Shown piece after piece: positions 27,335 to 38,936 of a stretch of 64,000 nt of DNA; position 1 is the first letter of the stretch, and every line of letters starts with the position of its first letter. Origin of the DNA: Triparma columacea (lineage: Eukaryota; Sar; Bolidophyceae; Parmales; Triparmaceae); the NCBI GenBank assembly GCA_030267965.1, contig BRYA01000106.1, positions 1-64,000 of the forward strand, given 5' to 3'. The notes beneath the pieces are model-generated. The model was given only the letters and a program-made list of their open reading frames with translations, was not told the DNA's origin and did not search any database. The position numbers and the translations under genes were made by a program.

Positions 27335-28680
27335 TACACGCTCTTTCTCCCTCCCTATCTCTCTCTCTATCTCTCTCTCTCTCTCTCACTCACCTCCTTC
27401 TTCCCCTCTCCCCCCATCCCCTCCTCCCCCATCCCCTCTCCCCCCATCCCCCTAATCCCCTCCCTCCCAATTTCCACCGCCACCCCCACGCTCCCCGGTA
27501 GCAAGCTCGCACCCTCTATACCTAGCTCTTCACCGATGGCACCACCAACCTCACGGAATACAATGGGTAACCTGTAAGTAACGAAACCACCCATTGTGGC
27601 CGCAAACTGACTTGGGGTTACAGTGTGAAGGAGGTTACCAGGCTGGATTAACGGGTTTCCCTTGACGTAGTTATCTACCGCCACCACCCCCAGAGCCAGG
27701 GCGGGGGCTAGGAGACGTAAGGGTGGTAGGTTCTTCCTTAGCATTCCAAGTGCGTCCCCGGGGGTTGCGGAGGGACCTCCCATAGTGTCTGTGGAGATAC
27801 TGAGAAGACCGACGTAGATGATCCCGCTAGCGAGGCCTAGTAGGTAGTCCGATGCTAGCTCCCTGTCCACAACCCCAACCGCCAGCGCAGCCGTACCGCC
27901 TAGTGCAAGGGCGTCAAGGAGTATCCTATTCTTCAAATCTTTGTACTTTCTACCGTCCTCTTCATTAACGGCCTCGTCTATGACGATGTTTGACTTGGGT
28001 CTAACGATGCCTTCAAAACCCTCCTGATCGTAGACCCTGTCCTCCTTCAAACCTAGCGGTAGACCATCCCTATCGACAGCAACCTTGAAAGCGTCAACAG
28101 CCCGGACGTAGGATCCAACCTCCTTCCTTAAATCCTTCATGTCAACGACCTCGTTACGCCCCCTGTTTCTCCTTGTAAGTTCCCTATAATATCCTGGTTT
28201 TGATTCCTCGCTGTAGTCCTCTAATGGTCTAACTTCTACCATCCAGGTTGCGGTGTTGGGACCGGCTAGGAAGGCGGTTACGGCGACGCCTACGTTTATT
28301 TTACCGGTGGGGGAACCACCGTCGAGAGTGTAGTAGGATACTATGTCGGACTGACGGAGATATAAAGGGTTGGAGGAGGAGGAGGAGGAGGAGGTGGTGG
28401 AGGAGGAAGGAGGAAGACCGTCGTCAGGAGAAGGAGAAGACGAAGAAGAAGAGACGGAACGTAACGTAGAGAGATAAGACGTACGTAACATTGAGTGTTG
28501 AGGTTTTAGATATGAAGGAGAAGATGAAAAAGAAGGAGAAGATGTTTGAGATGGAATTAAATGAGATGGAGAGACATGGAAGGAGATGGACGATGGAAGG
28601 TGAAGAAGGGATAAAAGAAGAAGGAGGTTATAGTAGTAGTAGTAGTGTAATGAGTTCTTGTGAGTGATTGATTTGGACAT
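26684..28680 (-). CDS. Plastid-targeted membrane protein of unknown function, 599 aa
   Basis: Exons 28680-27394 and 27196-26684, phase 0. The N-terminus has a hydrophobic signal (NLLLLLSLLHLPSSISF) ending in SISF, then a long Ser-rich transit-like segment, consistent with targeting to a complex plastid. The middle has a soluble domain (SYYTLDGGSPTGKINVGV, VEVRPLEDY) and two to three hydrophobic spans (LDALALGGTAALAVGVV, YLLGLASGIIYVGLL). Exon 2 opens with VVVVVSGARGY, which recalls the strand-loop start of nucleotide-binding or Rossmann folds but lacks an intact P-loop. I do not recognise the family. It is head-to-head with the pseudouridine synthase gene. Confidence 0.7.
27288..27390. repeat. 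Compound (CT)n(CA)n microsatellite in an intron
   Basis: The single intron of the 26684-28680 gene is largely a compound microsatellite: (CT)n, (CA)n, then more (CT)n with CTAT interruptions. It abuts the splice donor. Confidence 0.9.
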
Positions 28681-29151
28681 TGCCTTTTGGACTTTGCCCG
28701 ATGTGTGGTGCTTTATTTCTTTTTGAACACGATATAGGATATAATTATGGTGTGAATGTGCTTATTGGATATTCTAAGTGCTAGATATGTAGTTATAATA
28801 GTTGTTGTTGTTGTTGAGAGGGAGAAAATGAGTCCTCAAAATGTGTTAAAAAAAAATAGGCCAATTCGGAGCCAAACTCAATACATTTGTGTGTGTTCTC
28901 CCCCACAACACTACTCCGTGTGTTTGCTTCGTAACAGGACCCGTGCGTGCGGCTGATCGTCTCCATCTACCCCGGGATTGGTGGGAAAAACACACAAAAC
29001 ACACCCTACCCCACACCTTCCCCCGACCCCTCCTCCACCACACCACACACCACACCCGCACAAGGGTCAAAGAAAGAGCTTTAAGAGAGTGCGAAAGATT
29101 GTGCGAAGAGACACCTACCGAGACCCCAAAAGAGACCCCAAAGATACCTAA
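28681..29151. other. Divergent spacer
   Basis: 471 bases between the plastid membrane protein (minus) and pseudouridine synthase (plus) start codons. It has a GTT run at 28800-28815 and CA-rich sequence at 28990-29060. No gene seen. Confidence 0.5.
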
Positions 29152-29916
29152 ATGCCCCTCCCAATACCTCGTCCCCCCTTCCCCACAATCTACCTCTACA
29201 ACAAGCCATCCCACGAGATAACAGACATGACAATCCCCCCCTCCTACCACACCTCAATCTCCCAGCACACAGTCCCCTCCTGTCCTCTTCCTTACGGTCG
29301 TAAAGGCACCTTAACAATGTACCACCACGCATTCCAATCCGGTGTCGTATCAACCTCAGGTGTAGGATGCATGCCCGTAGGTCAACTCGATGTAAACACC
29401 ACCGGTCTAATGATCTTCACAGACGATTCCCGTATCCTCGACGCCATCTGCAAGCCCAAGAAATGCACCAAGGTATACAGGGCAGGTTTCGACATTCCCG
29501 AGGGTTCCGATGCTTTGAGTGTGGGGAGTAGACAGACTTTGGAGAGGTTGTTTGAGACGGTTGGGATACCATTTGAAGTTGAGGTACAGGGTATGAACGA
29601 TAAGGTACCAGAAGGCTGTAGAAGGAAGAAAAGGTTTAACGTTGATGTCGCGATATCCACGGGACAGTACCATGTTGTGAAGAAGAACTTCCAGGCTGTT
29701 AAGATAAGCCTAAAAACCCTAGAGAGGAGGTCGGTTGGGGGGTTGGAGCTGGGGGATTGGGAGAAGGGGAAGTTTAGGAAACTGGGGAGGGAGGAGGTGG
29801 AGAAGTTCTGCAAAGAGCTGGGGGTTAAGGTGGGGGAGAAGGAGGGACGGGAGGAGGAGGAGGAGGAGGAGGATGAGAAGGGAGAACTACCTCCTAATAA
29901 ACGCTTGAAAACATAA
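29152..29916 (+). CDS. RsuA/RluB-family pseudouridine synthase, 254 aa
   Basis: Single exon with an ATG at 29152. Family motifs in order: YNKPSHEIT (residues 16-24), VGQLDVNTTGLMIFT with the catalytic Asp80, KCTKVYRAGF, and GQYHVVKKNFQAV followed by LERRSVGGLEL. The family converts uridine to pseudouridine in rRNA or other RNA. The usual N-terminal S4 RNA-binding domain is absent unless an unseen upstream exon supplies it. An acidic Glu run and a basic end (PPNKRLKT, possibly a nuclear signal) close the protein. No plastid presequence is evident. It is tail-to-tail with the Dispatched-like gene, 97 bases away. Confidence 0.85.
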   Translation: MPLPIPRPPFPTIYLYNKPSHEITDMTIPPSYHTSISQHTVPSCPLPYGRKGTLTMYHHAFQSGVVSTSGVGCMPVGQLDVNTTGLMIFTDDSRILDAICKPKKCTKVYRAGFDIPEGSDALSVGSRQTLERLFETVGIPFEVEVQGMNDKVPEGCRRKKRFNVDVAISTGQYHVVKKNFQAVKISLKTLERRSVGGLELGDWEKGKFRKLGREEVEKFCKELGVKVGEKEGREEEEEEEDEKGELPPNKRLKT

Positions 29917-30013
29917 CATAATTTATCTTTGCTGCCAAAACTGCTGTTCCTATTTATTTTGCTCCCCCTCAAGCACCAATTCAGTGCAATCCTCTTTCCC
30001 ACTTTCACGCGTT

Positions 30014-33000
30014 TCATACGTTCCCCCTCATCTCTATCTTGGCCCTCTTCTCCCTCTCTGCCTTGTCGATCTCCTTCTCCATGTGTTCCTTCGCTCCGGT
30101 TAAAAAGCCCCCGTAAATATTTATCAGCCTACCCTGCATACCCAGCGGTCCGAAGGATGCCAAGAGCGCCGCGTAGAAGCCCAGCGAGAAGAGCGTCGAG
30201 AGAATGATAGTTAAGAAAATGAAGGTCCCGAACTTCTCGAAGAAGGCAATGTTTGCAGTAAGCATGATGCCCGCCGCCCCGACCGTGCTAATGGCCCCGC
30301 TGATTATGCTGAACCCCGTTGACTCAAGCGCGAATTTGACCTTCCCGTACCTGGTGACATCCTCGCATGCCTTGTAGCTGTCGCTCAGGTGCACTGTGTA
30401 GTCTACTGAGAAGCCGATAACCAGGACGACCAGGATGCCCTCCAGCAGGCCTAGGCCCCAGCCGGAGAAGGTAAGGAAACCGAAGACGATGGTCACGATC
30501 ATGCTGATGGTTAGGATGGCAAGGGAAGCTAGGATCCAGTTCTCGCACGCGATTACCAGGACTATCCAGCTGAGCGCCAGGCTCAAAACCACCCCCTGTA
30601 TAGCCGCGGGCATCAGAAGTATGGTCTGCCTCCACTTTGGTGCGCTCGCGCAGTAAACCATGACCTTCGCCATGTCCTTCGTCCCCTCGTCTTCCACTCT
30701 CTGGTTGTACTCCTTCGCCCATTCGTCCCAGACGTTTACCATGTCCATGCCCTTCCATGCGTCCGTCGCGAAAATGTCCAGCTCCGTCTGCACGGTCACC
30801 TCGGACATGGCGATCCTCTCGAACTTGTTGTCCTCGTCCTTCGTCGCGTAAACGTAGTCCACCCACCAGTTCTGGTTTCCCCCCACCGCCATGTAGTTGG
30901 TGAGGCTGGTAGTGAAGAGGTTGCTGTTAATGCACTTGAAGGGGTTCCCCGCGTCCAAGTAATTGAACTCCGAGAAGCAGACGTGCTCGGGGACGGGGAA
31001 GATTCCCATGCAGTTGCAGCCCTTGCTAACCCTGGTCGTGTTGCTGACGACGTGGTCGAGTATGACGTCTTCATTGGTGAGCTTTGATACGATGAAGCCG
31101 TCGAAGCAGTAGCGGCAGGAGTCGACGCTATCGGGGTCGGAGCTCCAATCGGGGACACCGTTTACTTCGGGGGCTGGCTCGAAAGTGTACCTGTACGGTG
31201 GTGGGGAGGGGGGGAGTTTGTTGGCTGGAGAGAAATAAAACTCCTTTGTCTTCTTTCGAAGTTCGTTGCTTCCCTTGTCGCTTCCCTCGTCCCCACGCAC
31301 CTCTTGGCCTCACTCATGTCACTGCCATCTGGAACTATAATGTCCGCCGCTTCCTTGCTGACGTTCTGAAACTGCTGGAACCCCTTCATGAAGCACTGTA
31401 TCCCGTAGGCCTTCCCGGTGGCTTTACTAGTGTCTCCCAATACCCCGTCTTCCTGCCCCGTAAGTTGGGGGTTTATCCCATACTTTTGCTCCATCAAATA
31501 CTTGGGATCGGGCTTCAATTCGGTATCGACCTCCTTGCAAAGGTCAACGAACTGATTCTGGAAGTCAATTGTCGCCATGTTGAAGCTCCTTTCGAAGTTT
31601 GGAACCCCGCTAACTACATCTGTAACCTCCGCGGCTGGCCCGGGGACAAAGTCTTCTTCCTTCATATTGCCATAATTGACAGGGTCGTCGACATTGAGAC
31701 CGAACACGAGATGGATGGTGAGAGGGTTGGCCTCGCCGGGGAACCTGCGATGAGCAAAGCGGGTGAAGATCGAATGAAATTAGCGATGATGTATTTGGTG
31801 TTGGGTTGCCCAAAACGTTTCTGAAAATCGCTTCTCCACACGCACCTTGTCAGGGCCAGCTTTGTAAAGGTGTAGAAGTTGTCGCCAGGCGGGAAAAGCG
31901 TGTATATTTCAAGCGGCGTGGGAGTGATCATGCAAGCCCCGACCAAGAAGATGGCCCAGACTACGGTGAAGACGGCCAAAATGATGGTCTTCTTCTCCTC
32001 CAAGAACGGAGCGTAGACGTCCCCAAACCAATTCCCGCCCCCCCCCCCCTCCATATCAACACTCAGCATCTCCCCTTCCTCCTTCTCCTTCCTGTCTTCC
32101 TCCATCTCATCACTTTCACTTACGGGATCCGATGTTTTCTTTTTTAGCTTGTCCCGAAGCTTGGCAAAGAATGAGGGGATCCCATCAAACAACCCAAAGC
32201 AGAACCTAGTCTCGGAGAGGTACTTTTCGTAGAATAAGACGGCCGACGGGAAAAAGGTGCAGACACTCACGAAGTTCACAGTTACCAGGAGTCCTGCGAA
32301 CAGGCCAAACGTTTGTACCCCAATGAAGGAGCTGCTCAGGTTGGAGAAGAAGGAGATCACCGTGGTCACCGAAGTCACCAGCATAGCGTTGACTGCGTGA
32401 CTGTAGACGTGACTGAGTCTCTCAGCCGTGCTTGCGAATTCTCCATTCTTGCTCGCGACCCAGGTGTCCCAGTACACGAAGACGTCGTCGGCCCCGATTC
32501 CCATGATGACGAACATCGCGAGGCCGCAGAAGAGCGTGAAGTAGTCGTAACCGTAGCCACTCGAGGTGGGCCACATGTACCTGTACACCAAATTGGCACC
32601 AAAGAAGCTGCAAAGTATCTGGAACATTCCGCAGCAGGTCATGAAAAAGCTACCAAGGCTGAACCACATGTAGAAGAAGACGAAAGCCATGCTGATAACG
32701 ATTTTGCTGAGGTCCTTCCTAACGAGTTCCTGGAGAGGGTCGTAGTTGATGTAGTTGTAAGAGACAGAGGGTGCATTTCCGCTGTTGTACATTCGTTCGA
32801 AATCATCGTTGAAAGTGCTGCTCGTGTACGCGTTCAACTCGTCGAGCTCCTCCACGACGAAGTCGGCAGTGTAGTACTCGAAGTGGGTCGGATCCTGGTT
32901 CTGCAAGCCCAGCTTGTCCATGTAGTAAGTAACGTTGTGGAATGGCGTGCCATAAAGAATGATTGACTTTAGAAGAGGCGACTTTTGGTTGGTGTCGATG

Positions 33001-33816
33001 TCAAAGTCCTTATCTAAATAGCTCAGCATGGAGGCGGAGTCAGGTGAATTCATGATAGTCTGGAGCGTTATCTCGATGTTTTCAAAATTTGGGTCGCCAT
33101 ACTTGGAGAAGAGCGAGACGGGGGAGTTAGGGAGGAGACAACCGTAGGGGTCGGTAATGTTCACTGGGACGTAGGAAGAGATGGCGGTGTTGACCACTTT
33201 CACGTTGCAGGTTGGGAAGTCGTAAAGGAGGGTACACCTGTCGCTCCACTCGGCCTGCTTCATGAACGTCTCCTCGGTTTCTTTCAGTATCTCCAAGCCG
33301 GCTTTCGTCAACGCGTTTTTGTCATCGCCTAGGTCAAGAATCAGGGCCAATGGGGCTCTCTTTGCTTCACTCCTTGGACACATGACCCCCGTGAGGCCGA
33401 AGTTCGCTTCCTCCCTGGCAGTCTCGTACGCGTTTGCCCTCTCCTGGAAGGTGTCAGTGGGGATTTCCAGCCCTAACGGTTGAGTTGTGGTGTGAGAAGA
33501 GCACAAGGATGGTTGTGGTGAGAGAAGAGAACAAGGATATCTGAAAATTATGGTCTCTCCATTTCGCGCTGCAAGGACCCAATCGAAACCCCTAAGTCTG
33601 TTAAATCTCTGTCTCACCTATCTTAGTTATCTTATCCCCATCAATCACATCATAACCTAAACCCAAGAGGACAGCCGTGACCAGGATGAATGTAAAGTTA
33701 CAAAAACAAAATGTTCCAAAGGACGTCTTTACATGAGCAGTAAGGAACTGGTGGAAGGCGGTCGGGTTCGCGTGCTTATGGTCGTGTCCATGTTCGTCGT
33801 CGCTGTTGTCAGCCAT
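30014..33816 (-). CDS. Dispatched/Patched-like RND membrane protein with sterol-sensing region, 1148 aa
   Basis: Exons 33816-33618, 33472-31846, 31744-31301 and 31190-30014; every phase fits. It has two repeats of one TM helix, a large extracellular loop and about five TM helices. The signature proton-relay motifs of the RND/Dispatched group are clear: GIGADDVFVYWDTW in TM4 and GFSVDYTVHLSDSY in TM10. The first loop has paired Cys and N-glycosylation sites; the second begins near CRYCFDGF. A His-rich start (DDEHGHDHKHAN) is cytosolic. A hydrophilic Asp/Glu/Lys loop separates the halves. Relatives export or move sterol-linked or hydrophobic cargo using ion gradients; the cargo here is unknown. 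Confidence 0.88.
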
Positions 33817-33912
33817 GTACAGTTAGGGTATTTTGTCCGGATTTTGCAGATTTTGGATTTTGTTGTTTTCTTGATTGGGGATTTTTCCAATTTTCCAAAT
33901 TTAAACTTCACC
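33817..33912. promoter_or_regulatory. Compact bidirectional promoter
   Basis: Only 96 bases separate the ATG of the Dispatched-like gene (minus) from the ATG at 33913 (plus). It is T-rich on the plus strand. No defined box can be called. Confidence 0.5.
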
Positions 33913-36530
33913 ATGCCCAGAGATCCTGGTACGTGATTTCGCCAATCAAAGCTTCAGTTCGCTCCGGTTGGACTGATTATGGTCCCTCTTGAGCGTATGA
34001 AACTCTCGTACCCCTGCATGGGCCATAACCCTCCCTGAATGACCTTCGCCGCCCTCCTCTTATTTCTTACCCAGGTCCATCCCTAACCTACCCCGTTGCT
34101 CGCAATTCACTCCTACCGTTCTCCTCGTCGCAGATGAATACGACTCTGACGGTGGATCGCCGACTCGTGGTACCCCTCAGTCAATCCCAGAAAACATGCG
34201 GGGTTATCAGCAGGTGTACCTTATCAAAAAGCCTAATCCCAACACCTCGGACGCGTACTCTGGGGAGCGCGAGGTTCTCTTCCGGTGTGGGAACTGGTGT
34301 TACGTCGGGAGGGTTACTTTGGACTTTGGCGGAGCTGAGGGACCTGACGATGATGATGAGAGTGACTCTGAGGGCAAGGACATGAGCCTGAAGGACATCC
34401 CCAGGGTCATCCCCATCCTGCAGCGGCAGCAGGGGAAGCTCGCGTTCTACTGCAACCATGATAGCGTCCCCCGCGACTCTTCCTTCTTCGAGCCCCTCGA
34501 GACCATGCAGGAGGCACAGGACTTTTTGTCTGGAGAGTTCATTTCTGACGAGTTCAACGACTCCCTGGAAAGGTTCGAGAGCATGTACCCCTGGATGAAT
34601 GACGACGAGGTCAAGTCGTACTTCGAGCTCAATGCCAACTTCGAGAACGACCCGATGGAGAACATCCAGTGCATCTGCTCCAAGACTTACGCGAGGGGGC
34701 TCATCTTCGTCACAATTTACTTCGAGAACACGTTCTATGTCACCATCAGTGAGGGCTCAGGGGATCAGCCCCTCCTCGACGTTAGGTTCCCAGACGTCTC
34801 TAATCACGGGGAGGGCGTGACCTTGATGTCCTACATCGACAATGACATTGAGGCAAAGTACCAGAAGCTAACCCTCTGGCAGAGCCTCGCCGGGGAGATG
34901 AAGCTTTCGACGCTGCTGGCGCCGAGGGTGAAGAAAACGAAGAACCTCGCCTCTGACTCTTACGTGCAGAGCTACATCGTCATGAAACCCAACAAAGACG
35001 AGGGCAACGAGACCTTCAGAACCGCCCTCTTTCGCTTCGGCAGCTGGTGCTACAGCGGAAGGGTGCAACTTACTGCGAGCCTTGCCCTGGCTGATCTCCC
35101 CCACGTGATTCCCGCCCTGAGGATGCAGCAGAGCAGACTCGAATTCCTTTGCGACGTCTCAGCCATGCCCTCGCGCTCACCCTTTGTGCGGCCAATGGAA
35201 TTCGCCCAGAAGGCGGCTGGCGTTATGGAGGAGGAGGTGGTTGCGTCGGAGGACGTGCTCAACAACCTCGTCGAGAGGCTCTGCTCCATGGGCCTCGGAG
35301 ACAGCATATCCCAGTGGCTTGAGGGCGATCCCTCGCAGTCCTTCTTCGAGGTGAGTGAGATGAAGGGGAACGATCGTTGGCGGGTGAAGTTCGGTCCAAA
35401 TTTTTCTCACCTTTTATCTCCTCGCGCATCGCAGTTCTCCTTCGCATCCACTCCCAAAACCGACAAAGCGCACAAGAACGTCGAGCTCATGTGCACCAAG
35501 TCTTACACCCCCAACGGCCTCGTCACAATTTGCATCTATTTTGGCGGGGTTTACTACCTTTCCCTGCAAGAGGGGGGGGGGGAGCAACCTCTCCTGGACA
35601 GCAAGTTCCCCAACGTGGCAGGAAAGGGGAGGGGGTACCAAATTAGGTCGTACTCCTCCGGCGTTGAGGGGTGGGACAGCCTTAGGAAAGTCTCCATCTG
35701 GCAGACGCAGAGCGCAATGCAAGAAGAGATGGAGGCGAGGATTGACAAGGTAAGTCAACGCAACACCCACAACAATGACACATAACACGCAACTATAAAA
35801 TCACTAACAATCTACTAACCCTCAGTCAACTCTCGGAATCGTTGGACCTGCCATCATGTCCCTCCACGGTACTTCACCATCGCAGGCAACGGACGCAGAA
35901 GCCAAGTCTGGAACAAGCTTCGGCGAGGCGGTCGCCGTCACAGAGGCTCGGAACGCGAAGATGGTGGACGAGGAACTCAGCAGGAGCTACGAGGTCGACG
36001 CTGGGGCTGGCGTTGCCGAGGCAAAGGACGCGGGGATGGGGGAGATCGAGAGCAAAATGGGAATGGTTGAGGTGGGGGGCAGCGGAGCGTCGACCCCAAC
36101 AGCGGCGGCGGGAGCGGGGGTGACCTCGCCGACGCGAGAAATCGAGACCGCGGCTGAGTCAAAGACGGAGGGAATGGCAGAAGCACAAAGCCCAGAGAGG
36201 ACGGTGCAAAAGAGCCCGGCCAAGGCCGTCGACGACAACGAGGGCGGCGAAGCGGCTTCGCCAAACACCAGAGAGGCAGCGGGCGGGGCGGAAGCAAAAA
36301 ATACGCCTGGCGGGGGGCAGCAGCAAGAGGGGTCGAGGAAACAGAGTCTGGGTGCCTTCCACCACCTCGCGCCGATGAGAAAGCCAAGCGGATTGGAGAG
36401 CAAACTGGGAGACATCAGAAAGGGCATGGGTGGGTTGGGGCCTGTCGGCGGAGGAGGGAATGCGGCACCGTGGGACCCGTTCGGGAAGCCCGTCCTCGGG
36501 AAGGGCAAACTTGACGCGAAGCCTTTATAA
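33913..36530 (+). CDS. Protein with two copies of an unrecognised domain, 750 aa
   Basis: Exons 33913-33928 (a 16-base first exon), 34134-35350, 35435-35749 and 35826-36530; phases fit throughout. Residues about 28-275 and 280-505 are two copies of one domain. Matched pairs are FRCGNWCYVGRV / FRFGSWCYSGRV, RVIPILQRQQGKLAF / HVIPALRMQQSRLEF, CSKTYARGLIFVTIYFE / CTKSYTPNGLVTICIYF and EGSGDQPLLDVRFP / EGGGEQPLLDSKFP. I do not know this domain; the strand pattern suggests beta-rich. The last 230 residues are Ala/Glu/Gly-rich and probably disordered. No signal or TM is seen. Intron 1 ends CTCGTCGCAG. Confidence 0.75.
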
Positions 36531-36574
36531 AATTTAGAAAAGATATATTATGAAAACAACAACAATGATCATTA

Positions 36575-38511
36575 TCATTTCTTAGGGCGGAGGAAGAAGG
36601 AATCGAGCGTCTTGGTCTTTTCACGCTTGGGAGGAGGTTTTGGTGAGTTTTTGTCGCTGGCTTGACGTTTTTGCGGGTTTTGGTGTGGAGGAGAGGAGGA
36701 ACTCAAAAGGTACTCGACGGCTCGTTGGGCATTGTTTTTTGAGAAAGCTAAGGCAGCTTCGGCGACGGAAGCAGAGAACCCCATGGAAGTTATGAGGGCA
36801 ACATCGCCTTCTGAGGGGACCGGGGGCAAGGCAAAGCTGGGCTTCGGGGGAGAAGACATCGACGGCTTGGAAACAGCGGTGGCTTGGTGTTTTTTGGAGC
36901 TCTTGCTGCCGCCGCTGCCGCCTTCTCCAAAGAAGGAGGACAAGAACTTCTCCTTTGCAGCTCCCCTATCACAGTACTTGTTGAAGTCGTCGGTTATTTT
37001 TTTTCTCTTCTCTTCCGACGAGTAAACCGTCGGAGTCACCTTCACCGGTTTGAGGCCTTCCACAAAGGCTACCAATTCCTTGTAGGTTGAGTGCTCCGAA
37101 TAGCCAACTAGGTTCACCGTTACTTCTACCAAATCATTCTCATCCTCTGCAGTTTTCATCACCCCTTTGTCGCCTTTTTTCATTCTTCTCGGTACTTGCT
37201 TCATATTTGTAGCGTTCTTACGGTTCCAGTTGGTAGCGTTTGCCCACCCTGTGGGAATGAAGGCTACTACCCTACGACGAGCGAAGCGAGTCGAGGAAGT
37301 GGTTGGATAAGTAGGCAAGGACGGTCCCGCGCGCTTAAGAGAGGCTTGGGTGGAATACTTACCTGTCGTACCTGATTCCGCCGCCATGCTTGTCTGCATA
37401 ATCTGCACAATTCCTACGGATACGAGCGAAGTGAGTCGTAAGCAGATCACTGTGCATTGTTTTTTTTCTTCCATTCTCACCGATAATCAGGTATGAAATA
37501 AGGGAACATTTCCCCAGCTACGTTCATGGGTATGACATGAATTGGTGACGACGCAGGATCTGACGTCGTGCTCGTGATGAGGTTCAGGGCTGCCGACGGT
37601 GGGACGCCGCTGCCATCGTCCAGGCTTCCGTCCTTGACACACTGGAGCATGAGAGCTTTCTTTGGGTTCACGTAGAGCTTCTTTGCGGTCTGCATAGCGC
37701 ACTCTGCGAGGAGCTTCTCTTTGCCTATCGAGTAGCACGAGAGTAGAATGAGCGTTCGAGAGGGGTGGGAAAGCTCAGATACGACGGACAAAGCGACAGA
37801 GTCGATCACAGACTGCTGGGGGGGGAAGGAATACTTTTATAGATTATGGGCGAGCGATGAGAAAGGACCGATGAGAAAAGACCGATGAGCTAGACGTTCT
37901 TTGTCGTTGGTGCCGTACATTCTCACCTTGGGGAAGCCATACGTTGTGTCAAGGAAGATCTCCCCGAACTTGGCCCCCTTTTCCCTCCTCTCAAGGACGG
38001 CTTCAAGCATCGAGGGAGAGTAACGCATGTCCCCGCAGTGGATGTTTATGGTCTTGGGGTCAGAGGAGGTGGAAAACAGAAGGATTGCGGCACCAGGGCA
38101 GTGATTCGCTGGGAGGAATGTGCACGAAAGGACACCTCCCTTCCCGTCCTTGACCTCGAACTCTTCCCCGTACGAGTGGGACTGTATCTTCGTTGTTTGC
38201 TGTAGTGGAGTGGTTTCGGCTTTGGTTTTCGCCTTGGTATTATTTGCCTTGGTATTATTTGCCTTGGTATTCCCTTCATCATCGACAAAGTGAACCCTCT
38301 CCAACAACAGTTTCGTCACTTCTGTGCAATGGATAGTTCCATTTAGCTGGTTCCTCCCAAGAGTGCCGCGCTTCAGACCCTTGTAATGGTCGGCGTGGTA
38401 ATGGGACAGGACCCAAGAGCAGAGGCTGTTCTTCCACTGGTTACTGTAAGCTGAGAAACCATCAATGTAGACGGAATTTGCCAGGAGGTGGCATGACGCG
38501 TCTTGGTTCAT
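36575..38511 (-). CDS. SNM1/Pso2-family DNA cross-link repair nuclease with UBA and PIP-like tail, 555 aa
   Basis: Exons 38511-37927, 37815-37481, 37413-37363 (51-base microexon, RNCADYADKHGGGIRYD) and 37271-36575; phases fit. Metallo-beta-lactamase motifs are SHYHADHYKGL (residues 36-46, zinc ligands), PANHCPGA and LDTTYGFPK. Beta-CASP elements are SCYSIGKEKL, HVIPMN and VVAFIPTGW. Family members are 5'-3' exonucleases that process interstrand cross-links. After the nuclease come a UBA-like domain (about 472-515, ITSMGFSASVAEAAL) and an extreme C-terminal TKTLDSFFLRPKK, close to a PCNA-binding PIP box but with Thr in place of Gln. Introns 2 and 3 both end with the CTTCGCTCGT motif. Confidence 0.92.
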
Positions 38512-38936
38512 TCTTAGTTTTGAAAGAGGCTATTGTTTGGGGCTCGAAGAAAAAAGGAGTATCTCGACTGGGTGAATAATTGTGGAATATGCAAGAGTAC
38601 AACAACAACGACGATATCTTGATAGATGGGGTTGATAATTTAACGCGATTATGGGGGAGCCGGAGAAGGTCGATGTCGTGCGAGGAAATTTTCCTGTGTT
38701 CCTTTGGAGTTTGCTTGCTGACTGGGAAACATTTTCGCCAAGTCAAGCTGCCTCTAGTGTTAAATATCATAACCCCTCCTTTGCTGATTGAAGCCGCTTC
38801 CCTTTTCCCAACCGTTCAGTTTTCTGTCCAATCGCCCTGTTACTCCTGGAGCTATTCTCGCATTTTTCCAGCCACAAGACAACAAGGCCTCAAGCTGTTA
38901 AGCCCCACCCCGTCAGGCCCAGAGATTTTTTCCAGA
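38512..38936. other. Divergent spacer
   Basis: Between the SNM1-type nuclease (minus) and the PH-FHA gene (plus). The frame open upstream of 38937 has no convincing start and no features, so it is treated as untranslated. Confidence 0.5.

Noticed and set aside
32313..32966. 217-residue plus-strand frame
   Set aside because: Antisense of the Dispatched-like exon 2, which has clear membrane and RND motifs.
35987..36508. Pro/Ser-rich minus-strand frames
   Set aside because: Antisense of the Ala/Glu/Gly-rich tail of the 33913-36530 protein.
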